A DNA stretch of 64,000 nt from Achatina immaculata (taxonomy: Eukaryota > Mollusca > Gastropoda > Stylommatophora > Achatinidae): assembly GCA_009760885.1 (NCBI GenBank), contig CM019692.1:52822355-52886354 (forward strand), given 5' to 3'. A program made the translations under genes and the position numbers. Each line of letters opens with the position of its first letter. Position 1 is the stretch's first letter. The notes below the pieces were generated by a model. The model searched no databases, had not been told where the DNA came from, and saw nothing but the letters and a program-made list of their open reading frames with translations. Positions 1 through 10,733 of this stretch are shown here, in pieces.

Positions 1-1202
1 TAAGGACAAGATGAAGAACTGCTAATCTGGTGGTAACTTGAGGAGGGCATAGGGTAACTATAGTAATGATTACTACTGCCATTAGTGTCAAAGGGCCCAT
101 AGAAGACTTGGTCAATGACCAGGTTGCTGAGCTGGTCAAGTTGATGCAGCTCCACACACTTGACCTGTGCTTTTCTTTCTTGGGCCATGTACACTTGGTA
201 GGCTAACTGGTGGATAAGGTTGAGGGTCTGTCTCCTCTCATGACCCATGAGGCAGATAGTGCTTTCATCAACAACCCGATACAAAGTTGTCAGGTACTCA
301 TATTTCATGTCCTCATCTCCATTGAAGTGATTCACTAGATAGGCTTCAAGTTTCTGACGCTGCTGATTAATGTCACTGAAATCTATGAAGAACCTTGAAC
401 ACATGTATCTCTCCATGGCTCTAATGTCACTTTCACTAGCTGGTGTATAGCCTCGAACAAGAAGGTTACAATATTTGAGCAAACCTCCACCACGAATCTC
501 TTCTGGGTTTCTTGTAGCAATAAGCTTGTTGTCCAGGTGGTACCAGGCTTCTGAGAAGTCCCCATAAAGACTTTCAGCAACAACAGTTGGATAGAAATGT
601 TCTGTCATTGGTGCTTCAGAAATGTCATAAAATGTTAATAGGCTATCCAAAATAATTTGAAAAGAGTCGACACTAAACTCAAACTGACGCTTCATTTTGT
701 CCACAAACTTAAGTTCAATGTTCTTACGTGTTTTCTGCGAAAGGGATATAAGGCTCCACCTGTCGCCATGTTCATTGCACACTTTCACCATTTTTTGAAC
801 GTAGGCTTCCTTCAGAGTACAGCTGCTAATCTTCTCCTTGTTCATGTCGGCTGGAAGGAAGTTGACAAGGCATCCAAGAACACAGTTACGGATTTTCTGA
901 AGCTCATTCTGGTTTGACAAATCTACCCCGAAAATCAGATCTACGTCATTGAATTCCTGGGCATTTGTTGTGCCCAGGGTGTAGCTGGCAGCGCCTCCGT
1001 TCAAACGAATGTCTCTGACGCTGACGCCATCGGCTGTCAGTTTGTCTTTGACAACCTGAACAAGATCTTTCAGTTTCACGTCAAGTGTCGGGAAGTTACC
1101 TCGACCGTGAATTGGGATGACATCTTCCATAACCTCGTGCAGCCTAGTTACTTGCTCGTAGCAAAGAACTTGAAAACGGTTGCTACAGTTTACAGAAGCC
1201 AT
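1..1202 (-). CDS. TENT5: TENT5/FAM46-type terminal nucleotidyltransferase, partial at left edge
   Basis: The minus strand is open from ATG at 1202-1200 to the window edge: 400 codons with no stop or intron. The family adds adenosines to mRNA 3' ends (non-canonical poly(A) polymerase) and its proteins are about 390-440 residues, so little is missing. Seen: [16 protein letters not shown] segment near residues 29-40; nucleotidyltransferase signature RLNGGAASY (67-74 region) followed by DVDLIF with Asp86 and Asp88; third acidic site in IELKFVD (Asp168); [12 protein letters not shown] (172-183); [17 protein letters not shown] (234-250); [10 protein letters not shown] (266-275). These are family hallmarks. 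The GS pair of vertebrate members is GG here, which still fits the superfamily hG[GS] pattern. The tail (about 376-400) is Ser-rich. The start was chosen as the first ATG, directly before the conserved FQVLCYEQV segment. It reads as an intact, functional host gene. I cannot tell which vertebrate paralogue it is closest to. Confidence 0.93.
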   Translation of the reverse strand, partial: MASVNCSNRFQVLCYEQVTRLHEVMEDVIPIHGRGNFPTLDVKLKDLVQVVKDKLTADGVSVRDIRLNGGAASYTLGTTNAQEFNDVDLIFGVDLSNQNELQKIRNCVLGCLVNFLPADMNKEKISSCTLKEAYVQKMVKVCNEHGDRWSLISLSQKTRKNIELKFVDKMKRQFEFSVDSFQIILDSLLTFYDISEAPMTEHFYPTVVAESLYGDFSEAWYHLDNKLIATRNPEEIRGGGLLKYCNLLVRGYTPASESDIRAMERYMCSRFFIDFSDINQQRQKLEAYLVNHFNGDEDMKYEYLTTLYRVVDESTICLMGHERRQTLNLIHQLAYQVYMAQERKAQVKCVELHQLDQLSNLVIDQVFYGPFDTNGSSNHYYSYPMPSSSYHQISSSSSCP

Positions 1203-2095
1203 GTCAGGTTCACGTGAAGGTAAAAGCAGTGTGTGAGATTAGAAAGATGACTGTCGTAGATGTTACGTACTGCCTGCTTACCTTGACGTTTCTGCCAGCT
1301 TTACCCGACAGACGACACTTATAACCGAAGCACAACACTCAGAAATAATATTCCTACACGATATTTTCTGATAACCCTTACTATTTAAAAGACAACAAAA
1401 GATGCTTGAATAGTTCGTTTAAATCTTCATAAACCTGAAATATTACAATTTTAAACTACACTGTGCTGAATAATAAAAATGTATGATGGACTATATTCTG
1501 GCTTACTTTAAACATGATTGTTTTACTCCGCACCAACAGCTGATTATTAAGAGAAAGACTTTCATTGGCTGCAGTTCTATTTGGTGCGCATGGACAGGCA
1601 AAGGGCCACGTTTAAAGGTTGAAACATCTTTATTAATTAGCGAAGTACACATGATGTAAATAAGTCTAATTATTTGTTATCACATGTTTGCTGTAGTGGC
1701 CTCGCTTTATATTATCTTAATTATCTTGAAACAGTAGTAGCAGCACTTTATTATAGAAAAGAAGCTGATAAAGAATTTGATGTATCGCTTGTTTTGTTAC
1801 TGTAAGTGAATGTTATTTTTAAGTTTATTTTTACAGTTTCATCAGCACTGACTGCATCAGCAGATTCAGTTAGCTTATTCAGTTAGGGCTTAAAACGCTA
1901 GCGAAAATCGCCGAATGACGAAGCAGTCGTTACTTATCCTACATTCGCATTCTGTTCACCGAAAAACATAAATGGCACACTGTATATCAAATGGATCCGT
2001 CAGCAGCAAGGCATCTTGCTTACAATCGAGAGGCCTACGTGAGACCTGTTAGGGAGGCAAAGTTCCGCAAGGGATGTGCAAATACTTACTGATGT
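1203..2095. other. Region upstream of the TENT5-like gene
   Basis: About 0.9 kb of AT-rich DNA 5' of the TENT5 start. It must hold the 5' UTR and probably the promoter, but no clear TATA box, initiator or splice pair could be assigned. A donor-like AAG|GTAAGC on the minus strand near 1281-1287 has no convincing acceptor before the ATG. No other gene is seen. Confidence 0.4.
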
Positions 2096-2572
2096 CACTT
2101 GAAAGATTATTATCATCATCATCATCCGGCCGTGCCGGTTTGCGCTGAAAATCATGCTTCTGCTTCTTGAGCGGTCTTTGGTTTTTCTGATTAATTCAGA
2201 TGCTTTTCTTTTTTTTCTTTTTCCGTGCAAAAGAGAACAATATCTCAGCGGATTGATCAGTTTAAAACTTGATCATTCCGCTGAGATATTTTTCTCTTGG
2301 CCCTCTTCTCTTCCTTTTTTCTCTTTACTTTTCCAGTCATTAAAAGGTTCTCCAACTTCTGTCTTGTCATGACATGTCCAAGAAATTTTAACTGTCTTTT
2401 TCGTACCATTTTAATCAGTTTTTGTTGTTCTGACACTTCTTTGGGGACCTCTTCGTTTATTTTTCTGTCTGTCCAAGATTTTTAAAAATCTTTCTCCAAA
2501 GAAACATTTCTGTTGCTTCCGGTTTCTTTTTCGTCTTTTCTTTGACTGCCCAAGTCTCATAACCACTTAATA
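2096..2572 (-). mobile_element. LINE C-terminal fragment (endonuclease-RT type)
   Basis: Minus-strand reading gives scattered but recognisable pieces of the region after the RT fingers and palm: a GYETWAVKE-like segment, KRQLKFLGHV-like residues, then ELIRKTKDRSRSRSM and an end in NRHGR followed by (GAT)n at about 2098-2120. This order and the trinucleotide tail are typical of 3' ends of this LINE group. Frame changes and stops are frequent, so it is dead. It is interrupted by a 68-bp hairpin at 2231-2298, and the next LINE (from 2588) abuts it. Confidence 0.65.
2231..2298. repeat. 68-bp near-perfect inverted repeat
   Basis: Arms of about 33 bases: AAGAGAACAATATCTCAGCG at 2231 and its complement ending at 2298, with two mismatches and one indel. 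The right arm, read on the minus strand, continues the LINE coding sequence (REKYL-like codons). The left arm is the inverted extra copy, so this looks like a local templated inverted duplication inside the LINE fragment. Confidence 0.8.
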
Positions 2573-2620
2573 TTATATATATATATATCTTATCTTATAT
2601 CTTATATCCTTCCCGTGCCG

Positions 2621-2896
2621 TTAGACGTCACATAGGGCTCGCAAAGTAGTTCGCCAATTTTTCCTGTCTTCGGCGAGTCTTTCAACCTCATCAAAGGATT
2701 TTATGCCTGTTAACTTGGCCTCTCTTAATAATGTTCTCTTCAGAGTTTCACGCGGTCTGCCCCTTTTTCTTCGGCCTGTTGTGTTCCACTTGATAGCTTG
2801 TTTTGGGATTCTCTGCTCATTTCTTCTCATCAAGTGGCCAACATATGTCCATCTCCTTTTCCTGATCACCCGTGAGACTGGTTGTTGTTCAGTCAT
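2621..2896 (-). pseudogene. LINE A C-terminal region
   Basis: End of the LINE A protein: RKRRWTYVGHLMRR, then RRKRGRPRETLKRTLLREAK and a final LRALCDV before the stop. It joins the RT frame through the intervening segment 2897-3231 in the same frame. The same C-terminus is seen in the truncated copies at 40613, 45720 and 53129. Confidence 0.8.
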
Positions 2897-3231
2897 CTGT
2901 CTTATCTCTGCATTGTTCTTGAATTCATTCCACTTGATGCCGAGTATTTTCCTTAGGCATTTGTTTTCAAAAGAGTCTAATTTCTTTTCTATTTCTTTAG
3001 TTGTTTTCCAGCTTTCGCATGCATAAATGAGGGTGGATATTACATTTGAATTGAATAGTCTTAACTTGGTTTTTGTGCTTATAACTTTTGAATTCCATAT
3101 GTTCTCAAGATTCTTGAAGATTGATGCTGCTTTTGCAATTCTGATCCTAACTTCCTTTCTAGTGTCACCATCCTGGTCTATGTAGCTGCCAAGGTATGCA
3201 AATTGATTGACTTCTTCAATATCTGTCCCTT

Positions 3232-4041
3232 CTATGTTATTTTTCCATTTTGATTGATGGGAATTTTCATTATTTTTGTTTTGTCCTTGTTAATTTCAAG
3301 TCCTATTTTGCTAGCCAGTGAAGATAGGCTATCTGTTTTTTCTTGCATGGAATTCACATTATTACTGATAAGAGTTATGTCATCAGCAAAATCAAGATCT
3401 TCTAGTTGGGTCCCATGTACCCAGTCAATACCTGTGTTACCTGTGCAGCATTTTTTCATTATGAAGTCTATTGTAATCCCAAAAAGTAAAGGAGACAGTA
3501 TACATCCTTGTTTCACGCCTGTTTCAATCTGGAACCATTCACTCATCCCTTCTTCTGTCTTGACTGCACAACCATATCCATTGTATAAGTCCTTAATGAT
3601 GTTGACAATTTTAGATGGTATTCCATATAGACATAAAATTCTCCATAATGAATCTCTGTGTATGCTATCAAATGCCTTCTTAAAATCTATGAAATTCAGT
3701 ATTAATGGTTTCTGCTTTTCAATATGTTCTTCAAGTATTATTCTGAGAGTAAAGATCTGGTCGAGACAGCTTCTCCCTTTTCGAAATCCTGCTTGTTCTT
3801 CTCTCATTGCAGTATCCACTATATCTTTGAGTCTATTCAAAATGACCTTGCAAAATACTTTTGACACAACTGATATTAAGGTTACTCCTCTCCAGTTGTT
3901 ACAGTCACTAAGGTTGCCCTTTTTTGGTATTTTCACAATGATTCCCTTCTTCCAATTGGAAGGGACCTTTTCTTCTTTCCAAATCTTGTTAAACATTCTC
4001 TGTAGTTGTCTCATGTTGTCACTATTGATAGCTTTTAGCAT
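3232..4041 (-). pseudogene. LINE A reverse transcriptase domain
   Basis: 269 codons with RT motifs in order: NWRGVTLISVVSKVF (about 49-63), EQAGFRKGRSC, FIDFKKAFDSI (motif A), GVKQGCILSPLLF (motif B) and LDFADD (motif C), so the catalytic aspartates are kept. Upstream coding joins by a frameshift at about 4041 and downstream coding by one at about 3232. Confidence 0.88.
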
Positions 4042-4250
4042 CTGCTGTTATTTCATCTTCACCTGCAGCTTTGTTGTTAGCCATTAAATTCACTGCTGTT
4101 TCAATTTCATGCAATTCAATTTCATCTAGATTGACATTTAGTTGTGGGGCTGGTAAGTCAGTTTCAAGGTTTAACAATTCTTTTGGTGTGGTCGATTGAG
4201 TATTTCTTGGAAGTGTTCAGCCCATCTTTGCTTTTGGTCTTTATTTGATG

Positions 4251-4793
4251 TTAATAGTGTTCCAGTTTTGCTAAGGATTGGTCTTTCTTAGATGTAATAG
4301 TACCTGTTAGCCTCTTTTGTATGTTATAAAAGTTTTGCTGTCTCCTGTTTTTGCTGCTTTTTGCCTCTTTCGCCATATTGTCTATGTATTCTCTTTTATC
4401 CCTTCTAGCTGAACTTTTTACTTTCTTGTCTATGTCTTTGTATTTTGCTTTTGCCGAATCTCTTTCATGATCTGCTTTTGCATTCAACATGTTTAATTTG
4501 ACTGCTCGTCTTTCATGTATATACTTCCATGTTTTATCTGATATCCATGCTTTTCTATTTGATTTTTCCAATCCAGCACTTACTTTTGCTGCTGTGATTA
4601 TGGCTGTGCTGTAAGAATTCCATAACTCATCTATACCTATCTCCTCAACTTCACTGGGTGTTTTGGAATGATTGGCAAGTTCCTGATTGAAATTAATGTT
4701 ATATTTTCTTCTTGTAGGCTGTGGATGTTTATCTTTCTGTGTACTGATTTCTTGTGTTGACTTTTCAATTTTAGTTTTATTTTCCCTATGCAC
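4251..4793 (-). pseudogene. LINE A linker between endonuclease and RT
   Basis: Lys/Glu-rich segment that continues the LINE A protein in a shifted frame: WISDKTWKYIHERRAVK and a basic KSSARRDKREYIDNMAKEA stretch, matching the same region of LINE B at 28074-28745. It ends at a stop near 4251. It is not an independent gene. Confidence 0.75.
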
Positions 4794-5593
4794 AGGTTGT
4801 GATCACTGTTGACATCTGCACCCCTATAAGCCCTTACATCCATGAGAGATGTTCTGTATTGCTTTCTAATACAAAAATGGTCTATCTGGTTTCTAGTTCT
4901 ATCATCTGGAGATATCCATGTTGTTTTATGTATCTCTTTGTGTGGGAATATTGTGCCTCCAATGACCATGCCCTCTGTTAAACATATTTCAATTAATCTT
5001 TCTCCATTCTGATTAACCATGTCAATTCCTTCTTTCCCCATCACTTTTTCAACGTCGGTATTATCCTTCCCTACCTTAGCATTGAAGTCCCCCATAGCAA
5101 TTAGGATGTCGTGTTTAGGGACTTTGTTGATGATTTGTTGTAGTTGGTGATAAAAGTCGTCTTTCACATCATCATCTGCATCATTCGTGGGTGCATAACA
5201 CTGTATTATTGTCATTCTTCCGTGTCGTAGGTTGTATCGTGCTCTTATTATACGACTGTTCACTGGTTCCCATTCTACAAGGCTCTTTGCAGCTACATTT
5301 GACATAATAATGCCCACTCCGTCTCGGAATTTATTGTCATTTCTACCTGAATGTATAATTAACTTACCGTTTTCCGCCGATCTTTTACCTGCTTCTGGCC
5401 ATCGCATTTCGCTGATGCCCAGTATGTCTAGATGGTATCTCTCCATTTCTTTGATGACCTGGTTAGTTCTTGTTGGTGCTGCCATCGTTCTCACATTCCA
5501 GAATCCAACCCTTGTCACATGTTTGGGGCCGACGAATGAGCTCTTCGGAGTTGGCATCCCTGATGCTCGGTTGGTTTCTCTGCGAGTTTCCAT
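4637..5593 (-). pseudogene. LINE A endonuclease domain
   Basis: 318 codons starting METRRE. It shows the exonuclease-endonuclease-phosphatase fold signatures in order: GFWNVRTM (about 31-38), GISEMRW (about 59-65), CYAPTND (about 134-140), MGDFNAKVG (about 167-175) and SDHNL (about 263-267). The frame is lost near 4710 and resumes in another frame, so this is part of a broken polyprotein. Confidence 0.85.
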
Positions 5594-5771
5594 AACGATA
5601 TCTTTTTTTCCTATCTGGAGTCGCCTCTAGATAGGTCCCAGGATAAGGTTGTTAGCCTTATGCCCAACTCCCGGTACATGATATGTAACAGATCAAGCGG
5701 AATTCCGCTGATTTCTGCATGCCGGCGAGAGCGTTTTTAAAAAAAAATATATATACTTATATATATATATA

Positions 5772-6190
5772 AGTGAATGCTGGAAAATCACTAAAACCGT
5801 AGAAAACAAGTTGAATTCTTTCCAGACTAAATGTTTACGAAGAATTAGAAAAATATTTTGCCCAAACACCATAAGAAATAACAGCTTGTTGGCAGAAATG
5901 CAGATGAAGCCACTGACAGCACTTATTGAGGAAAGATGCTGGCGATGGTTGGGACATGTGCTCCCAATGACTGACAATTCACTACCAAAAATAGCACTAA
6001 GATGGACACCACAGGGGAACAGAAGTAAGGGTAGACCAAAAGAGACATGGAGAAGAACAGAGAGGATGTTGAGCAATAGAGGGCTCACCTGGGCAAGAAC
6101 AGAAAAAAGGCAGAGGACAGGCATTTGTGAAAAACCCTTGGGGAAGCCCCATATGCCCTGGGCACTTGCGGTTCATATATATATATATAG
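5772..6190 (+). mobile_element. 5'-truncated RTE-like LINE (family B)
   Basis: Plus-strand copy of the last ~140 codons of LINE B: ECWKITKTVENKLNSFQTKC, RIRKIFCPNTIRN, MQMKPLTALIEERCWRWLGH and RPKETWRRTERM, ending at the ALG terminus near 6165 with an (AT)n tail to 6190. It matches the C-terminus of the long copy at 26332-29405 closely but has frame breaks and TA-rich tails. Confidence 0.82.
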
Positions 6191-6344
6191 CTTTTTCCTC
6201 ACTTTTATGGACATTTTCTTATTTGTTAGTATCTTCTTCATGTCATAAAAAGCAGTTTTTCCTTTTCTATTGATGATTTTATTTCACGTGTGCTCTTGCC
6301 AACAGCTCTCATTGTTGTTCCAAGATATCAATCAATCAAGTGCC

Positions 6345-7265
6345 ATGCCACGTGGCGTAGGCGATCATTTCTCTCCACAATTCCCTGTCTTTAGACTTGA
6401 TTATGAGATCTGTCAGTGACTTTCTTCCTAGCTACACTGACAGTACCGTCTCTCTCTGTCTTCCTTTGTCTCTTATTCCCTCAATTTTTCCAATTGCCAC
6501 AATATGTTCCAATTTTCGTCTTCTCAGAAAATGTCCTACAAATCTCGCTTGTCTGCCTCTGATCTTTGCTGTAATTTGCCTTTTAACTCCAGCCTCTCTT
6601 AAGACTTCTTCGTTGGTTTTCTTAGCTGTCCATTGTACTATCAACATCCTTCTTATAAACCACATTTCCATGACCTCCATTTCTTGCTGTACTCTCTTAT
6701 TCATGGATCATGCTTCAGATCCATAAAACAAAAATTGCCTCAATGTAACATTTAAGTACTCGGAATCTTGTTTCCATTGATATGTTGGATCTGTTGCACA
6801 AGATGTTTCTCATTTTCTGGAATGCTGACTTGAACTGAGCACGTCTGCTTTTTATTTCGTTGTGACATTTCCCATCAGCTGTTATAGTCGTTCCTAAGTA
6901 CTTGAATATATCGACTTGTTTCAATTCTGTGCCATCGATGGTAATGCTTCATTTTGGTGGTATTCTTTTCTTTGAGATGACCATCACTTCAGTCTTCTTT
7001 TTATTCAGGCTGAAACCTTTACTTTTACTTTCATGAACGGATGTTTAGCTCTAGGCCTCTTTTATTGCTCACTTCAGTAATTTTATTCACAAGCTTCTGC
7101 AAACTGCTTTCACTTTCTGTTATTAGAATGGCCTCGTCCGTATACCTAAAGTTATTGATATTATAGCCTCTCATGTTAATTCCTTTCACATTTTTAATGC
7201 CTGTCATGAATTTTTCACTGTATAATGAGAATAGAAAAGTGAAAATACATACCGTTATCTTACGC
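6345..7265 (-). mobile_element. 5'-truncated LINE, RT C-terminal half (family C)
   Basis: Minus strand. It begins within RT: a degraded motif C reads YTDE where FADD is expected, then LNKKKTEVMVISKKRIPP, FKYLGTTITADGKCHNEIK, NISMETRFRVLKCY, TAKKTNEEVLREAG, RGRQARFVGHFLRR, and the 3' end with a CATGCCACGTGGCGTAGGCG complement near 6345. Frameshifts and stops occur throughout. A second copy is at 60137-60640. Confidence 0.8.
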
Positions 7266-8020
7266 CTCGTTTTAAATTCTGGTACTCGTCTAAGTCATTA
7301 TTTACTCTTATGTTGCTGTAATATAGTACCTTGTATGTTATAACTGTAGTATTATTATAACCTTGTATATTAGGACAGTATTATAATTATTATTACTAAT
7401 GTTATTATTATTTCTATTAGCATTTTATTATAGTTATTATTATTATTTATATGTAGAACGTAGGTAAGAAACGAAGGAAAATTTGAAAACAGGTGGGAGA
7501 AGAACACTCGCACGGTATTAGTAGTATTACAATAGAATTATGTAGATACTTAGAAATACTAGACGCTGACAGTGAATACAAATACACAAGATTTACTCAG
7601 ATAACAATAGTACATACGGAGACAGGCAGACGAACACTGTATAAACAGATACCCCCTACAAGTATCGCAAGCACCTGCTACTTGATAAGAAAAGTTTACC
7701 CACGCGAGAAAATTGAATAGACGGATTTGACGCAACAAACTTATTGGCAGGTAAAGCATATTTGCTAATCTTATGATGCACACATAAATAGTCCAGCGGA
7801 CCAATAAAGATGACCAAAGAGAGTGGAGTGACTCATCCTGATATTCAATCAGTATGTAGTCAACCAGCTGACCAATAGAACGATCTAGAGGTGTGTCCTA
7901 TTGGGCAACTGACTTACGATATATAAGCCAGTCAGGCAGTTTTGAGAAAGGAGGAGGACAAAAGGAAGAACAGGAATAGAGAGGAAGACAGAGAATAAAG
8001 AAACACAGAGACGACCCAGC
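7266..8020. other. AT-rich stretch without recognised gene
   Basis: Contains short TTA/ATT runs around 7370-7460 and a purine-rich stretch just before the next LINE (about 7940-8020). Small open frames here show no motif or splice support. Confidence 0.4.
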
Positions 8021-8050
8021 ATCAAATATAGGAACTTTAAAAACTTTAAC

Positions 8051-8506
8051 TTGGAATTATTTTTAACTGATCTAAAAGCTTCGATTCTTACGTATGTTTA
8101 CCAGTTAACCAATCCAGACGAGGCTATCAAATACTGGATTAAAATCTTTCGAAATGTTTTTGACAAGCATGTCCCCATCAAAGAAATGAGAGTAAAACAC
8201 ATAACAAAATCGCCATGGATAACTCTTGATATATTACAACTCACGAGGAAAAGTTATGAAGCTAATAAAAGCAGAGATTTCAGTAGCTATCGTTCACTTA
8301 GGAATATGGTGCAGTATTTAATATGGCAGGAAAAGAAAAATTACTTCAGAAATTTAGTGAAAGATAAAACTGATAGTAAATCAATTTGGAAAGCGGTAAA
8401 TACTCTAATAAATAATAGGAAGCAATCTGAACTACAAACGCTTAATGGCGAACATGCTTGCATTAACTTCAGTGAACATTTTAGGGACGAAATTCATATT
8501 CTATAA
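8051..8506 (+). pseudogene. CR1-like LINE, pre-RT region
   Basis: Encodes the region between endonuclease and RT: FDKHVPIKEMRVKHITKSPW, ITLDILQLTRKSYEANK, FRNLVKDKTDSKSIWKAVN. The equivalent region in CR1/L2 elements has the same K-x-PW pattern. The frame is lost before the RT. Confidence 0.7.
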
Positions 8507-8855
8507 ACTTCAATACTGACCCCTGTGTGCGACCTAAGTATGCTGAAAACTTACAGCGACAGTAAAAATGTAAAGCTAAAACAATTAAGTATTCTTTTCC
8601 TCACGGTCAGTGAGGTTTATAACAACATCCGGGTCTTTAATTAAAGAACATTAACTCATCAGGATGTGATGACATCAGCAACAAGATACAACGCTACACT
8701 GCACCAGTTATCACAGACAAACTGACATACATATACAATTTGTGCATTGACAAAAACTGAGCAAACATTGACCACATCACTCCTGTCACACAGCATTAAC
8801 TAAGTTGATAGAAAACTGACTATTTGACATAAATGATGATAAACTGTGTGGTGCT

Positions 8856-9218
8856 GTGTTTGTTGATTTCAAGAAAGCCCTCGATGTGATTGATCATGAA
8901 ATTCTTGCAAAAAAGCTGGAAGGTTATAGATTACACCCTGACCTGACAAAATTGATTACATCTTTTCTCTCAGATAGAAAACAAGCAGTTTGCTTCAGAA
9001 ATAAAATATCTGACTCATCTATAGTTGATACTGGTATACCTCAAGGTTCCGTTCTTGGTCCTTTTCTCTTTGTTGTCTATATTAACGATCTACCACTACA
9101 TTTAAACCACTCTTCATGTGACCTTTTTGCTAATGATCGCACCATTTACAATAGCGACTATGACATAAATAACCAACAGGAAACGCTACAAAATGACATA
9201 AACAGTTTGATTAAATAG
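8856..9218 (+). pseudogene. CR1-like reverse transcriptase fragment
   Basis: RT motif A is VDFKKALDVIDHEIL (Phe to Leu at the FD step), motif B is GIPQGSVLGPFLFVVYIND, and motif C reads FANDRT instead of FADDTT, so one catalytic aspartate is lost. The upstream RT motifs are degraded between 8510 and 8855. It cannot be active. Confidence 0.85.
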
Positions 9219-9233
9219 AGTAATAATAATTGT

Positions 9234-9650
9234 ATGTTGATAAACACCAACAAAACAGAGTATATGCTCATCACTACAAGACAGAAACTGCAGAATGCAA
9301 CAAAAACTACACTACACCTTTGTGCTGGGACTACAGAAATAGAAAACGTTCATGAACATAAAACTCTCGAACTCACCATTGATCAACATTTACCTTGGAA
9401 TTCTCACGTACACAATCTAACAAACTTGATAGCAAAGAAATTTTACCAACTAGCCAAAATTAAAAACTTTATCGACCAAGATACGAGAAAGACATACTAC
9501 ATATCACATATACAGACACACTCAGATTACTGCTCCACAGTCTGGGATGGCTGCTCCGTCTCAAACACAAAAAGGTTCCACTCACTTCACAAACGAGCAT
9601 TAAATCTGATTTATGACACACACCCAGTACAGACTGCAGATCAGCACTAA
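9234..9650 (+). pseudogene. CR1-like LINE thumb and C-terminal region
   Basis: NTNKTEYMLI, then LTIDQHLPWNSHV, then the hallmark SHIQTHSDYCSTVWDGCS and RFHSLHKRALNLI. This follows the RT after a single in-frame stop region at 9219-9233. Confidence 0.8.
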
Positions 9651-10404
9651 GAACTAGAAATTCTACCCCTTAAATATAGAGTTATTTTTAACAAACTCAA
9701 ATTTGTTCATAGAATTTTGTCGCAAAATGCTCCGTCATACTTGGGGTTATTGTTTACGTCAAGCGTTAAACATAACCAAGTTTTAAGAAACTGACTTCTT
9801 CCTACACTCAGGATAGATCTGTACAAGAAAAGCCTTGCATATTCTGCGGTGTAGCTCTGGAACTCCCTCTCCTACCAAATTATCTTAAGCTGCTCTTACA
9901 GACACCGAATACAATTAATTGTTTTCTGAATAGTCCCGAAAATTTTGTTTAGTAGATAGTCATTTATAATGTATGTAGTTACTTCTGTACTGAGTGAATG
10001 TTTAAGAGCGAAACGTAAATGTTATATTTTATTTTATGTCTCTCAGCTTCAATGTTAGTTATGTTTGTTATATGAACAGCATATTTGTAGAATGTCTGGA
10101 ATAGAGTGAAAGATGTATGATAAAGGGCAGAATGTCAGACGGGCCTGCGTGCCCAATTCTTAACCCTTTTGAAATAAAGATCAATCAATCAATCAATCAA
10201 TCTAAAATCCATCAGTAATACTTCATCCTTTAACTCAAGCCTTTTTCAGTATTTACTGGCTTGTAACTTTATGCCTCCATAGACTCGCGGGGTCACCGAG
10301 TTCTGTTCTAAAAGAACATAGTTCTAAACATAATTTTATCTTGTTAGAAATTATCTTAGTAAATATGCGAGAGTGGAATGTCAGAAGAACTACACTGAAA
10401 ATGT

Positions 10405-10455
10405 ATTTAAGTGTGTGTCCGTGTGTGTGTGTGTGTGTGTGTACCTGTGTGCGTG
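10405..10455. repeat. (GT)n-rich microsatellite
   Basis: GTGTGT run with a few interruptions. Confidence 0.9.
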
Positions 10456-10605
10456 CGTTATCTTGTTAGATCAGTTACCTCTTACGAGCATGTAGTTCAT
10501 TATCCTATATTTATGAATGTAATGTTTTCATATTGCATTCTTAGATATATTTTTTTTCATGTAACCTTTATACTTATATTTCACATGTATCACCTTGCTT
10601 TCTGA

Positions 10606-10712
10606 TCTCTCTGTTTGTCTGTTTGTCTGTCTGTCTGGTCTGTCTGTCTGTTTGTCTCTCTCTCTCTTTTTCCCTCTGGTGTGCGTGTGTATGTGTGTGT
10701 GTGTGTGTGTGT
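10606..10712. repeat. Compound microsatellite (CTGT)n, (CT)n, (GT)n
   Basis: CTGTCTGT-type repeats pass into CTCTCT and then GTGTGT, ending 20 bases before the mariner terminal repeat. Confidence 0.9.
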
Positions 10713-10733
10713 AACATTTTGTATACCTTATTA

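Larger units (their letters stand above)
2588..5735 (-). mobile_element. RTE-like LINE, near full length, decayed (family A)
   Basis: About 3.1 kb, minus strand. 5' UTR at about 5594-5735, then an apurinic-type endonuclease, an RT and a C-terminal region ending in CDV-stop at 2621. The 3' end is the GGCACGGGAAGGATATAAG type with a short ATATAAG-like repeat tail, as in the RTE clade. The coding frame is broken near 4710, near 4041 and near 3232, so it cannot make one protein. Other 5'-truncated copies of this family lie at 37668-38270, 45720-45942 and 53129-53316 (minus) and 40613-40850 (plus). The RTE assignment rests on RT similarity to RTE elements such as schistosome SjR2. Confidence 0.88.
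8021..10205 (+). mobile_element. 5'-truncated CR1/L2-like LINE
   Basis: Coding enters at about 8021 (KYRNFKNFNLELFLTDLKAS), covers the segment before RT, the RT and thumb, and ends with WNSLSYQI-like residues near 9860. The 3' UTR runs to (AATC)n at 10182-10203. The frame is broken between 8506 and 8856 and at 9218-9234. A second copy of only the last ~310 bases lies at 15508-15815 and differs by only about four bases by eye, so the family moved recently. Confidence 0.85.

Noticed and set aside
383..917. Open frames overlapping the TENT5 coding region in other frames or strand
   Set aside because: Shadows of the conserved TENT5 frame.
1279..1290. 5' UTR splice donor for TENT5
   Set aside because: AAG|GTAAGC is good, but no pyrimidine tract plus AG follows before the ATG.
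3254..4087. 277-codon plus-strand open frame
   Set aside because: Antisense shadow of the LINE A reverse transcriptase.
7493..7720. 75-codon plus-strand open frame
   Set aside because: No recognisable motif and lies in AT-rich spacer.
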